NCBI GenBank assembly: GCA_907165275.2
Contig: OU015661.1
Location: forward strand, 8,687,501-8,751,500
Direction: 5' to 3'
DNA from: Zygaena filipendulae
Taxonomy: Eukaryota; Arthropoda; Insecta; Lepidoptera; Zygaenidae
Length of the DNA stretch: 64,000 bases
Positions 30,916 to 42,501 of the stretch are shown piece by piece. The notes beneath the pieces are model-generated. The model was given only the letters and a program-made list of their open reading frames with translations. It was not told the origin of the DNA and ran no database searches. Within the stretch, counting starts at the first letter, position 1; each line of letters starts with the position of its first letter. Made by a program: the position numbers and the translations under genes.

Positions 30916-31272
30916 TTAAAAAACCATCTGCTTACTGCTCAATAAAGATAGATCTATTTCTAAATACGTATTAAGAGCGGCACTAATTTTGTCATCCATT
31001 CGTTTTTCATTATGACGAAATCGCGCTTCTCCTAAAAAAAAACAGTTTAACGAAAGATTGCCATCGTGCCTCGGTGTGGGAATCATCCACCCACCAGTGA
31101 ACAGCAAAAACTGATGGTATGGTTCCGATGCCAACCGTGCAATCGCCATTTGCACCGGCGGCGCCGCTCTCGCACCATTACCCATGAATGGAGCGATTGG
31201 GCGTGAGAGATTAACTTGCAACGCGCGCCTCGTACGGATCTCAAGCCAACCCAGCATAGAGAGCGGAGGCAT
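30916..31272 (-). other. Open minus frame of 118 codons, unidentified
   Basis: Open from an ATG at 31272 to 30916 and GC-rich over 31060-31270. Starts MPPLSMLGWLEIRTRRAL. No domain I recognise. It could be coding relic, a host untranslated exon or chance. The long run of A at about 31034 reduces its credibility as protein. Confidence 0.2.
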
Positions 31273-32339
31273 TGGATACTGAATTTATATTATTCGCATT
31301 GTTGTGAAGAATATTCGGTGAACAATTTGATACGTAAATTTTCTTGGCTTCAAATAACATTTTCCTTTTGTTGATTCGTGCTTACGACAGACGAGGAGTG
31401 TGTGGTTATCTATGTATTTTTCAAAGATCGCTTTGCAATTTTCAGACCACTTTAGAGAGTACCTAACTTCCTCATTGACTACATTCTACTCGTTGAGGCA
31501 TCTTATCAATCTGATCATTACCTTAATTTCATTAGTTTATACTACCAAACTCTTCTATTTGGCGATTTTTTTTTTCAAATTAATAATAATTCGTATTAAA
31601 CAAAAAGTTTAGTTCCTTGTTAAGTTTAAAAAAAAATATATTAAAGTTACCTACCTGTTTTTAATTACAATACATTACGACATTAAATTTGTTACGGAAA
31701 AAACTAACCAAATCACGAAACTTTTTCATATTTTGAGAAGTACACTTGACATTTTTTTACAAACGGAGGTAAGAAACTCCAAGAAACTAGAGGTAAGAAG
31801 GAACTACTTATAATATCGCGCTAAAAGCTAACTACTTAGTTAATCCAAGTCCACTAACTTTACTGCTTTTGCGAGCAACAACTGATAAGAACAGAGTGGG
31901 AGATTCTAAAAACATAACCAAGCTAAGTGCAACAAAGTTAGTTGTTGGAAGTAAAAACAAAGAAAAAGAAGAATATTGTAAAAAGGCTACGATATAACTA
32001 CAGTCGTTTATAGCGAGGTGAAACAGAAACCGCACTGGCCACAATGTGTGACCAAAGTGCAGCAAGTGACAAATTAGATAAAATTACGGGCATGTAGCAC
32101 ATGGTATGCGCTAAATTGATATAATAACTCCAAGCATGTGACATAAATAAAAAACTCAACACGACACATAAAATAAAAAGTCTTCATTTATTTATTTATT
32201 GGCACACCAATAGGCTCTTTTACTGTTGATATCCAATAATTACACTCGAAAATATCATGGATAAGCATAATATAAGCGAAAAAATCAATGGATTTGTTTA
32301 AAAAATAAAAAAGTCATAAACTGTTTAATTTTGACTATG
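31273..32339. other. Unassigned, with a TTTATTTATTTATT block near 32190
   Basis: The TTTATTTATTTATTGGCACACC block near 32187-32208 (read as TTTATTTATTTATT then GGCACACC) looks like a reversed retroelement tail. No gene supported. Confidence 0.35.
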
Positions 32340-32465
32340 TCTGTCTCTTTCTAAAACGGAATTTTGTATGGCGGTTGTAGGGCGCTACTACTATAGTGAC
32401 GTCACTGTACTGTAGCGCTTTCCTTATCTAACTTGAACTTTTAAAGAGTCATATCTCTGAAAGTA
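32340..32465. mobile_element. Fragment related to 9901-10100
   Basis: TTTGTATGGCGGTT, GTGACGTCAC, GTAGCGCTTT and TATCTCTGAAAG occur in the same order as in 9990-10090. Non-coding. Confidence 0.45.
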
Positions 32466-34175
32466 TAAAATATATTTGTAAAAGAATAATGCTATTGTAC
32501 TACTAATACATAAAGGTTTATAGAATAATAATAAAAAATAAACACTAAAATTCTCTATTGCAGCACAGCACATAGTATTAGGTTATAAAGATTACAATAT
32601 TATTTAAGTATTAGACATACATGCATGCCAATTAGCGGTACTTACTGAATTACTGAACTTAATTTAAAGCGCTACCTATACTAAAGTTATTTCTGCGAAA
32701 ATATTGACAGATGCGTCGAGGTATATTTATCAAAGATGATATAGAATAAAACTAATATCTATACATTACTAATTTTATGAAGAGGCAATGTTTGTTCTCT
32801 TATCTATTCGATGGAGCTAAAGACCTTTTTTATCCCAAGGTAATTCCAAAATACACACTATTGGTACCTACATACAAGCAGCTATTCGGTATATTATGGT
32901 TCCGACTGACTTTGTTCTTGTAATATCTAATCTCTATAAAAAAATCCCGAAAGGATTTCGAAATTGAAGCGGGTGACCTTCCAGTATTTCATAATACCAT
33001 CCATATTTTGATTAGAATATAATGCCTACGAAAGAAAAATCCTTTAAAGATGAAACATTCAACAAAATTTTATTTGCATAATTTGATTGTATAAAATGTC
33101 CTGTAAAAGTAGAATGTTCAATACAAACTTATCATTGTTTTTACGTACTTAAATAGTTAATGGACTTTTTATAATAGCTGCGTTTTTTTTTATTTAAATT
33201 TAATGGAAAATAATGTATTATATCTAGACTGCAGTTAAAAATGTGTTAGATAATAATTAGTTGTAGCAGATATTATTATCTAAATAAGTATAGGTAGGTG
33301 CGTAAAATTTAAAACATCTGATATCTCAACTGCGAAAAGAATTCATTTGGCCGTGTCAAAATCTAATTCCACGCCATTGTATGTAAAATAGTAGAAATAC
33401 TATATAACTTAATAGGTCTGACGTCTGTACCTACTACCGTACAAAATAAGAAAAAGAATCATCTGGATCGTTAATTTATCATCTAAAAATAGTTATACCC
33501 AAAATCACTAAAGAATAATTTCACAAGACTTTCTAACGATAAGATCAAAAATAAAATTAAATAATAATCTCTGACTTTTGTTACTATAAAGGTTTTTAAG
33601 TGCTTATAAAATTAAATGTTAGTCAATATTGAATCACATTGGTTTTCTCTGTGATCGAGCCCACACCGAGCCAGACTGCATTCATATTATGGTCTAAGAT
33701 AAACCAAAACGCCTTTGATTTGAAAAATTTGTTTGCTCTATAAAATTTATTGCGCTTTTCGAAGCGCTTACAGTAAATTACTTTCTTTTATTTCAAAAAT
33801 CAGAATAGCTAGTGTATAAAACTTGAATAATAAAAACTTCATCTTGGGTAGGCAACATCGCATCGTGATCTCAAAAGTTTTTGTGTCACATAAAAACGGG
33901 GATGTGGATAAAGCTAAATATATGCAAGACGAAAGTCTGCGGACGCTTCGTCATTCGTTCTGGCAAGAAGGAAGTATCAATTTTTTCAAGTTTTTTTTTT
34001 GTTTCGCTGATTGTGTCTTCAGGGCAGATATTTTTATTTTTTAATTTTTTTATTCATATAAATTTTAAAGGACTTTTATAAAATTAATTAGATGTTGGTC
34101 CCATTATATAGGTAGGTACATAACAATAAAAAAACACCTAATATACAGAAAAAACTGTTAGAAATAAACTGTACC
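32466..34175. other. Unassigned, possible Helitron scraps near 32900
   Basis: About 1.7 kb. AAAATCCCGAAAGGATTTCG and GAAGCGGGTGACC near 32941-32980 may be a badly worn Helitron core and hairpin. Two short overlapping plus frames at 33823-34081 have no recognised motif. Confidence 0.35.
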
Positions 34176-34720
34176 CTATTTGTGTTGTGTTTCAGCTTTA
34201 AACAGATGTTTCGCTGCTTCAGAAGTTGGGTCAGCCAGGATTTTATTAAAAATACCCATATCATGTCTATTGAGACTGTAAGCCACCACAAGTGCCTGCC
34301 TTTCCCGTTCAAAGCGGACACACTCCACCAATAAATGGTGCACGTCCTCCACTACCCCACATGAGTCACAATTAGGTGTATCAGATTTCCGGATAAGAAA
34401 CCCAAATTTTTTTAAAGGCATGTGTCCTCTTCTCTGTCTGTGTGCTGTAAAGGTAGTAGATATATGGAGGAGGTTCACACTGAAAGGCCTTACGTAAATC
34501 CCCTTTCCAAAGACCTTTCTTTACAAGAATTGTAACCAATTTTCAGTAATTAGACGAGATTTTTATATTCGGTTATCCTCCAGATCCTTCGGAAATGGTC
34601 TTCTTCGCCAATGTGTCAGCCTCCACATTGCCTCTTAGTCCGATTTACGAGATGGAACCCATTGTAATCTAACATCGACTCCGCGAGCATGTAGGGTATG
34701 GGCAGATAATATTATCTAAT
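34176..34720 (-). pseudogene. Non-LTR retrotransposon C-terminus: RNase H and zinc-knuckle-like region, broken
   Basis: The last 100 codons (34478 to 34176) contain RGHMPLKKFGF, then CDSCGVVEDVHHLLVEC, the C-x2-C...H-x4-C metal-binding pattern found after the RNase H domain in several insect non-LTR elements (I, R1 and Jockey-like groups). Upstream on the same strand, in other frames, are GVDVRLQWVPSRKSD (compare the QWIPSH motif of RNase H) and GNVEADTLAKK. An internal stop and at least one frameshift show it is dead. The reverse transcriptase and endonuclease are missing. Insertion is 5'-truncated in effect. Confidence 0.75.
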
Positions 34721-34962
34721 CATCATATTTTATTTATAACCTTCGTACGAAGACGAAGTATTTCCGAACGATCGTAGTCGGTTGAGTGACATGATATCCT
34801 CTTAATCTATACGAAGAGGGATATTTAATCAAAGGCGGACAAGGGCTGAAAGGAACAGCGAGCCGATTAGCCATGAAAGGTCTGATTGAACGGAAATGAT
34901 TACCCGTGGATTTTAACATTAGGGCAATGCCATTACGTAATCGGATTATTCTGATTCATATA

Positions 34963-35291
34963 CAGGGCGTCTCACGGATATGCCACATGGAGGGAAAGTA
35001 CTTTGAATATTGTTAAAATTCATGGTCTTCGTTTTATTTTTGACACAATGTTATTTAGCAAAAAATAATCCTTATGATGAAGCCTTTCGATCGGTATGAT
35101 GAAGCTACAGAATGATTATTTTTCTCATGTAACGGGTTCGATTCCCGGTTGAACCATGTAATTATTTAAATATTTATGAATGCATTTTAAATGGTTTTTT
35201 TAAATTCAAATAATGTCTTATTTCAATAAAATGTTCCATCTACAATATTCAAGGTACTTTCCCTCCATGTGGCATATCCGTGGGACGCCTG
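34963..35291. mobile_element. MITE with long TIRs and an internal tRNA T-arm-like box
   Basis: Left end CAGGGCGTCTCACGGATATG then CCACATGGAGGGAAAGTAC; the right end is its reverse complement with one gap and two changes, ending GGGACGCCTG at 35291. TIRs are close to 50 bp. Around 35133-35147 lies CGGGTTCGATTCCCG, a stem with the 7-base loop TTCGATT, and GGTTCGATTCC (35135-35145) fits the RNA polymerase III B box. No credible A box or full tRNA cloverleaf surrounds it. TSD not identified. Confidence 0.8.
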
Positions 35292-35454
35292 CAGTATAGG
35301 TATATCCATACAAATCTAACATTTACAACATATCGTTGAAAATATAATGTTTATAAAACACACCGTTGTTCTTAGGAAATTATTTTCTGTACTAAAAACC
35401 GTATCGGCACCAAGGTTTCGCAATTTATTAAGTAAATTAGGCAGTTGAACCCGC

Positions 35455-35621
35455 GTAACCCGAGTTCCTGCGGGAATTCTGGGATCAAAAGTATCCTATG
35501 TCCTTTTCTGTACCTCTGACAACGTGTATGTAAAATTTCATCACGATCGGTTGAGCCGTTCAGGCGTGAAAGCGCAATAAAGAAACAAATAAACTCAGAT
35601 TCGCATTAATAATATTATGGA
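35455..35621 (-). mobile_element. Helitron-like element, 3' end lost
   Basis: ACCCGCGTAACCCGAGTTCC, core GCGGGAATTCTGGG, ATCGGTTGAGCCGTTCAGG, CGTGAAAGCGCAATAAAG and terminus AATATTATGGA (mirror of TCCATAATATT) at 35621. CTAG side missing. Confidence 0.6.
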
Positions 35622-36172
35622 TTATGCCCAAAAATGGCGCTGTCTCTGTACTATATAACAATATACATTGATGAATCCTATTTACTGCATTCAACAAAAA
35701 GACCAGACGCGTAAATTAATAAACAAAATATCATATTCAATTTTACACAATGTCCACACAAACCCGATAGAAGTGTTTTAAAACAGTGAGCTACATTTTT
35801 ATCGAACTTTATTCGCAAACAATTCAACCGCGATTCAGGAGGGTTACCGACACCTACTCGACGGATAAAAAAAATAAAAAAAAAAGTAGGCTAGTCGACA
35901 ACACGCGTAGTATGGAAAACGGCTGGTGCTTCCGTTCGCAGGGAAAATAAAATCCACTGGCCCGATGTGAAATCGAGCCGTTATATCGAATGGTTTTACA
36001 GATACACTGGGGGGGGACATGCTAAATTTAGATTTTCACTTTTGTTAGAATAAAATAATTATTTCTTAAGAAATTAGTTTTATTCGCTCACGATAAAGAC
36101 GATTGAGTTTTACAAAAAAAAAAAACAAATAAACATACAAAAAATCAAATATTTCTCTTTGTAATATTTATA
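35622..36172. other. Unassigned
   Basis: Includes a (G)9 run near 36011-36018 and A-rich runs. No gene supported. Confidence 0.35.
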
Positions 36173-36475
36173 TTGTTATATAGGGAATTATGATAACTAC
36201 GGTTGCTATAATTCCTCATTTTAGTTGAGTATCTCATTTGTACACATCAAAATCGCTGAGGACACGAGTCTTGAGTTGCAGCCTAGAGCTTTAAAAAACG
36301 ACTGTATAACTAAGTATCAAATATTGACTGTAACTGGTTTTGTGTCTATATAAATAAATAAATAGGTAAGTGTGCATGTGTGCGGAGCTGCGCCACCGCT
36401 GGCTGATACCTATAATAAAGGCAGTGCGTTAACAGCAGTCTTGCGTTTCACTTGTCCGATATCACATACATATCA
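36173..36475 (+). mobile_element. Probable LTR (solo or 5' remnant) of a retrotransposon
   Basis: Starts TGTTATATAGGG and ends near CATACATATCA. The downstream part has a core promoter in the right order: TATAATAAAG at 36411 and an initiator-like CAGTC at 36436, about 26 bases apart. It is followed at once by TGGCGACAAGGATGGG (36477-36492), which resembles the TGGCGAC primer-binding region of insect Ty3/gypsy-type elements. No gag or pol follows and I find no second LTR. The 5' boundary is a guess from the TG. Confidence 0.45.
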
Positions 36476-36950
36476 GTGGCGACAAGGATGGGAATAATAA
36501 GGATAATTTAATTAAATTTTTCATTAGATATATAAAATATACTTTCAAATATACACAGGCATTTAACCTGTGTAGTAACTATTAATATTGCTATGAATCG
36601 CTATGACTAGATTTCTTTTTTATAAATGGACTTGGAAATAAATATGATATTCTATCAAAATCTTATCGATACGATAATCTGTATTACACGAAATATTGAA
36701 TTTAATAATTAAACACCTGCAAAACATAAGTTTTTCAATAATAATCAAATATTTTGATATCACATATATTTTTATCTGTTCTTTAGAATCAGCTAACAAA
36801 GTTAGAAAGTTTTTGCACGTGGAATCCATTGTCATAATTTATTCAAACATTTTGTTTTATTATTTTTTTTTATTGCAAAATAACGTTATTAAATGTGGTA
36901 ATAATAGATACAATATCGACAGTAAATGAAAAGTTGCAAATAAAGTAAAA
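36476..36950. other. Unassigned AT-rich DNA after the LTR
   Basis: Apart from the primer-site-like TGGCGACAAGG at its start, no retroviral-type coding sequence remains. Confidence 0.4.
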
Positions 36951-36954
36951 TTTT

Positions 36955-37106
36955 AAATGCGAAAGTTCGTATGTACTCCGTCACGCTGAAACAACAAAGG
37001 CTGGGCAGATTTTAATGGCAGTCCAAGTTTAACGTAGGTATTTCAACTACCTTTTATCGGGAAGTTTCCGACTGAAAGAATCTCTAAATTCACGCGGGGT
37101 GGCTAA
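36955..37106 (+). mobile_element. Degenerate Helitron-like element
   Basis: AAATGCGAAAGTTCGTATG, GGGCAGATTTTAATGGCAG, CTTTTATCGGGAAGTTTCCG and TTCACGCGGGGTGGCTAAT trace the usual order, but every landmark is damaged. Confidence 0.45.
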
Positions 37107-37119
37107 TAAAGAAATAAAC

Positions 37120-37345
37120 ATGTGGGTGCGATTCCCTTGTCAATACGTGTATCCACAACGTGCGGGCAACGTACGCTGCGTTTTATAGCCGGGCCATGTA
37201 TCAAAGTTTCGCGTATACGCTCGCCCCGAATAACGTATCTACGACCCGCGACCTCGCGACGACAATGCCCGTCCTGCCCGTTCTCTCGGCTCGGCTTCAC
37301 GGTGGCAACTCCGAAAACTTTGTTTAAAATTACTTTGTATAAACC
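37120..37345. promoter_or_regulatory. GC-rich CpG island, possible exon or promoter
   Basis: Many CpGs over about 220 bp (CGCGACCTCGCGACGACAATG). Both strands stay open: 84 codons plus (37122-37376) and 109 minus (37103-37432). No recognised domain in either. Since CpG-rich DNA has few stop codons, the open frames are weak evidence. Confidence 0.25.
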
Positions 37346-37432
37346 TCTTTGTGGTGTGCCTTGTTGCAGGAAATAAATTATATTTGCGTCTTCAGTAGGT
37401 ATTGTTGGGCAAAGAATAGCCGTGTTATACAA

Positions 37433-39170
37433 TGTAGAGCGAGCTGTTTTTATTTCTTTCTCAACTTCTTACATTTGATCCCTATATAGATCCCTTTATT
37501 CATATTATCTGGAACTTAACTCGTGTTAATAGAAATTTTAGATAGGCATTGGAACATAAAACTTATATTAAAAACTAGCGATATTTTTTATTCGCTACGC
37601 TATTAGATAGCTATTATTTCTATTTTGTTACAGCTGTTATTATAAAAAAAACCTCAAATTTTAAATTTAACATAGGTATTACGTATTTATCATATTTCAA
37701 GGTCTATAAATACCTAGTTATCCATAGTTTTTTTTATAAAACGTGTTGAATAATATTTTAAAATCCCAATTAGATACTGCGTTTTTTCAGCTGGACAAAG
37801 GCCGCTTCACCGAGGATCTCCAGGAACGCTGGTCCTACACCATACGCATTGCTAGGTCGGCTGATTAAGCCAGTTGACTGCAACATGTCATGACACCATT
37901 TCTGCGAGCTCTACCCCAGTGGCGATCAACTCTATGAGAAATTTGGGCCCCTATACTCGCTGCCATTTAAGCTTTACTTTTTAAAACATAACTTGAATAA
38001 CTTTAAATACTATACTAATAAATTTAAAACCCAACTTAAAATAGAAAATAAATAAAATATAGTTATTAAGATTATAGCGTTTAAAAAAATGGAAAACTTA
38101 ATTATGAAGAAAGTCTATATTATGTTTATTAACTGCAAACTTCATCAGTTGGTTAAAAATATTCCCTATTTTTAACAGCGAACAAAAATAAACATGTTCG
38201 TTTTAGCGTTAGCGATTACGAAAACGACTATAGCGACTTATTTTTGTGCTGTAAAAATATTCAATCTTATTTCGTTATTGATAAGCTTATAGACGTAGTA
38301 AAATTTATGGGCGAAGAAGCAAGAAACATAAATTGAAAAAAAAAAATATATAGAGTAGATTACAGAAAACAAATTCCATTCACTACATACGTTTTAATAC
38401 CAATACGATAAGAGAAGTTTTTGCAAATATTGTTATTTTTTTACACGTTTTACCCAGATTCACAGTAGGTAGAATTTTTTTGTAGAATCCTCTATGTGGC
38501 CTCATAATCACCTGAGCTGATGTCATTCTTGAAATCCCAAAAGCAATGACGCAGACCTGTGCCTCCGAAAAAAGGACTCAATGATTCTTGTAAATAAATA
38601 AAAACAACTCAGTCTAATACTCAGCCACGATAAGCGTAAATAAAATATCTAAAGACTTTTAGACGAAAACGGTTCATACTTCATACATATTTACTTTTGC
38701 AATCACTTTAACAATCGATGCTAAAAATTATTGACTACCTTTTGTGTACCCTCCAAAAGTGAAGAGGCTATACGAGTACCCACTGCTTGTATCCTTAATA
38801 TACACATCGAGTAGTACGTATATGTACGTATACAATCTATTACAAAAGATCTTTCTTTGAGAGCCCCTACACAAGAGTGACCCGGTCGTTACAATCTACA
38901 AACTATATTTCCCGTAGAAACGGGTTAGACTAAAAATAGTTAAGTCCCTGAAGCCCGGATTTTCATTGTGGGTTGGGAATTAAAGGCAAAGGAACTGAAT
39001 TGATGCTTTTCATTGGCGAGGCAAAGCAGATAATAATATCAGATTATAAATAGATACACGTATAATATGTTTTTATTTATCTATATGTCATCGTAAAATT
39101 GTAAAAACCGTTAGATTGTAAGTAATTGGCATTGAAGAGGTATTTATGTGCACAGTGCACACCGAGATGC
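37433..39170. other. Unassigned
   Basis: About 1.7 kb of AT-rich DNA. 37790-37945 is GC-richer (GGCCGCTTCACCGAGGATCT) and might be a retroelement scrap, but no motif is secure. Confidence 0.35.
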
Positions 39171-39190
39171 TAGGTTAGGTTAGGTTAGGT
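39171..39190. repeat. Short TAGGT run, TTAGG-type
   Basis: Four tandem TAGGT pentamers, in phase with the insect telomeric TTAGG repeat. Too short to claim a former telomere. Confidence 0.6.
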
Positions 39191-39743
39191 TTGAACTGTG
39201 ACCACAACACAGTCAAATGGTGCCGACGGTGCCGATTTATCATGTGCGAGCAGCACCCAGCACCACACATTTTCTGTTCTCAGAATTTCACAATATTACC
39301 GTTATTTTACAAACTAACGGTTTTTAGAATTTTACTGTGAAATGTACAATTATAACTGTTAGCGTGTTTGACAATGATCGTGTAACTTCCGACCGAATTG
39401 ATGAATCGAGGTCATCGTCCCACAGTGTACCTATTTGTTTTATCAAGACTATAGTTCATGCCTACAGGAAATTCCGAAGGCACGAAACAAATATAGTATA
39501 AAAATGTATATTTATATTTAGAAGTTAAAATAACGGCAGACTTTTTAGAACGAAAATCCAACTGTGCACACAATGACGTCACGGGCATACATTACTACTG
39601 GTGGGATTCCAATGGATCCTTGTAGCTCTGCTAGCCTATATTTATTTGTTTATTTATTTACTAGGCTCACATATAGCAGTTAACAATCGGCAAACAATAA
39701 AATAATATAGCACGGTTACCGCAAATATGTAAGCATAGCATAG

Positions 39744-39900
39744 TTTTTTTTTTTTTATGTCATAGGAAGCAAACGGGCAAGTGGTACACCTGATGGTAAG
39801 TAATTACCGCCGCCCGCATAGACATTTGCAACAGCAGAATAATGCAAGTGCGTTGCCGACCTGGAATGGGAATGGGTTATATGCAAGACGCTGTTTTTAA
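39744..39900 (-). mobile_element. Lepidopteran SINE/LINE-like dispersed repeat
   Basis: A 13-base T run (reversed poly-A) followed by ATGTCATAGGAAGCAAACGG, CACCTGATGGTAAGTAATTA, CCGCCGCCC and CAAGTGCGTTGCCGACCTG. I know this word order as a very common dispersed repeat in lepidopteran genomes, but cannot name the family with certainty. The poly-T start implies a minus-strand retroposed copy. Confidence 0.6.
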
Positions 39901-40179
39901 AAGTTTTTAGTCCATCCGAAAGTTAGAATTTAAAGTTAAAATTTAAAATAAAATTTTTGATCGCAGACATACATTTTAAACTTTTTATAGTTAGCATCAA
40001 AAATATTATAGCTATTATAAGTAATTCAGGTTCCGATACAGCGCTACACATTCATAGTGACCTTAATAAATTTTGTTTTTCCCTTTTTTGAGGATTGTAG
40101 ACCTATTTGAATAAATGGCATACTATATCCACTGTTGATAACACAACAATAGGTTCTTGAAGAATAATTATATTAAATA

Positions 40180-40708
40180 CTAGCTGTGCCCCGCGGTTTC
40201 ACCCGCGTGAGTTTCGGGATTCCCGCAGGAACTCCAATGCAGTCTAATTCACTCCTTATAACAACAGCTAATTAGCAGTGAAAGTCCCGTCAATATCGGT
40301 CCAACCGTTTCGGAGATTCACCCGCGTGAGTTTCGGAATTCCCGCAGGAATTCCAAACTTCTTTTATATAAACCTTGACCTGACAATAACTGTATTGTTC
40401 AATGATTGAAAGACGGCTTGAGGTCTGGAGGTGTTTATTTCTTACTTTTGATAGTTATTAATAATTAGTACAAAATTAGGTAACACGTAGTGCGAGGTGT
40501 GTGTCCGTCTAATATGCAAGTCACAATAATGGTGTTGCCACAGATCACACACTATGGTTTTATTAGGTACGTTACAGTGAACACAGTATAATTGAACTGC
40601 GTTCCAATACAATAACAAACACAAAAAAAATAATTATCCAATTTGGTGCAGTCGTTGGGAAGTTATGCGCTTAGCAACACATTTGGCGATTCATTTTTAT
40701 TATATAGA
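40180..40708 (-). mobile_element. Helitron-like element, long form of 6018-6335
   Basis: On the minus strand it starts TCTATATAATAAAAATGAAT at 40708 and ends GCACAGCTAG at 40180, followed by T: both Helitron termini intact. Two cores lie between 40195 and 40350. Relative to the 6018 copy it has about 226 additional bases (40391-40616) bounded by ACAATAAC on each side (40383-40390 and 40609-40616). A 60-codon minus frame at 40442-40624 lies in that extra part without a recognised motif. Confidence 0.8.
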
Positions 40709-41328
40709 TTATACAGCGTTCTTCTTTAACTCGATAGACGATAAGTACCTACCTACTTGGACATCAAACACAGGACACACATTGGGCATATTTCACTTCG
40801 GTCAAATCATTTTCAGTAGTTACCTATTGCGTATTATCTTTTCTATGATTTCAGTTGTTTAAATATTAGGCAAATTTATTATGTGTCAGTTTATAAAGGT
40901 ACTTACGCATTTGGTTCACAAAGACAAATGTTTGTGTTGCGGTGTTTGAGTTCCTATTTCGCAAGTTGTTTTTGCATGTGAGTAGATGTGTATACTTTGT
41001 CAATTATTCTCGCATTTGTACGTGTAAATTTTATCAGGGCAATATATTTTCTTTTTACACCTACTCACTAACGACGTTAAACCGATGCTAACGATCCAAG
41101 AATACAAATTACAAAGCCATACAGTTATTTTAATGGCTTTTAAAATATTGTATAATTCCGCGAATATTCTAGATTAAAAATTAACCATAGAATAAAACAA
41201 TTAAACTTCAGAATTTAGCTATATTTTGAGAACGAAGAACATAATTATATCTTACAAAAGGGCTTCCTACCAATATGTATATTCTATGCGATATAACTTT
41301 ATTTAATCTTACTCGAATTGATACTAAA
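40709..41328. other. Unassigned
   Basis: AT-rich; no gene, repeat end or structure supported. Confidence 0.4.
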
Positions 41329-41495
41329 TCTTATAATATCATAAATGCGAATGCGAGTTTGTTTGTTTGTTACGACTTTCACGTTTTAACTACTCAACCG
41401 ATTATTATAAAATACAAGTTGTTAGGGGTACAGAAGAGGACATAGGGTAGGTACTCTTCATTTTTACTGCGGATAAAACCGCAGAGAACCGCTAG
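41329..41495 (+). mobile_element. Helitron-like element, short
   Basis: TCTTATAATATCATAAATGCG-type start (TCTTATAATATC then ATAAATGCG), AACTACTCAACCGATTATT, GGGGTACAGAAGAGGACATA. The core palindrome is deleted. Hairpin TGCGGATAAAACCGCA and GCTAG at 41495. Confidence 0.65.
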
Positions 41496-41799
41496 TATTA
41501 ATATGCATATGTATTGTAACCTAAATATTATGTAGTTACATAAAATACCTTTTGGAGACTGGATTGAGGCACCGATAGTATTTCTAGTTTGTTACCACGT
41601 TCAATAAAGTACCTGAGAAAAAACAAAATGGAATATTAGAAAACACGGTTGTGAATCAATACTAAGTGGCACGACGACCAGTGACTGAAAGTGCAAACAG
41701 ACGGACAAACTTAATTGCGCATTTATGTGTAAATATAGGTACATAGAAGTTACGGAATGTTATGGACACACGCAAATTTCTCGGTTTTCAACTCTAATG

Positions 41800-41990
41800 G
41801 CCGCACTCAGAGACGTTTTACTGATATATCTATATAATGGAGTATCAATAAGGATTAGGTAGAATAGAATAGAATAAAATTTTATTTGGTACCAAAATTA
41901 AACACAAACTTAAATCATTTTAAAATAGATAAGGTACCAAAATGGCCGCCACTCAGCATAGTTATGCTGTGGAACTAGTGGGTGTAGGTA
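41800..41990 (-). repeat. MITE terminus and reversed retroelement 3' end
   Basis: TAATGGCCGCACTCAGAGAC at 41797-41816 is a PIF/Harbinger-type end with its TAA. From 41859, AGAATAGAATAGAATAAAAT followed by TTTATTTGGTACC looks like a reversed (ATTCT)n retroelement tail. No coding part recognised. Confidence 0.45.
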
Positions 41991-42284
41991 GTTATATCGC
42001 TGTCAAAAGTTCATTATTTTACCCAAAATTTTACCCATTCGCGGACGGCGTGTACTGTATGAAACGTCTACATACAGTTGCCCCACAATGGTGAGTTTAA
42101 TGGCATATCGTTAACCTGTCTTTACGATTTTCCTTGTTCCGTCGACCGTTCAGAAATAGCGCGTCGCGTCGTCGTATAAAAATTATTTCATTATTTTCCA
42201 CGAATTTTTACTAATTCAATGACTTATGTAGGCGTGGTACTTGGAAATGTTGATAAGTCTCCTAAACATAAGTTATTTCATATA

Positions 42285-42501
42285 TGGACGCAGATAAGCA
42301 ATAACATGTTAACCCACAAAACGAAGTTATTAATTCAGAACGATTTATTGAGAGTTAGAGAACGTTTTAAATTATGTGTTTACCTTATTACATTGTGTAA
42401 ACATAAAAATGTTGAAACAAAATGGCGCTATAATTTTAAAACTTTAATTTACTCAAAATTTCTCCAGTGTGGGTTAACACACTATTGCTTATCTATGTCC
42501 A
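42285..42501 (+). mobile_element. MITE, TGGACGCAGATAAGCAATA family (copy B)
   Basis: The best-preserved of the three copies: TGGACGCAGATAAGCAATAA start and TTGCTTATCTATGTCCA end, with GTTAACCCACA and TGTGGGTTAACACA next to them. Flanks are ATATA and TATAT, compatible with a TA or TATA target but not proof. A 115-codon frame across it is fortuitous. Confidence 0.85.

Noticed and set aside
35130..35160. Complete tRNA gene
   Set aside because: Only the T-arm-like hairpin is present. I could not build an acceptor stem, D arm or anticodon arm upstream.
37103..37432. Coding exon in the GC-rich island
   Set aside because: Open on both strands because CpG-rich DNA lacks stop codons; no splice sites or motifs stand out.
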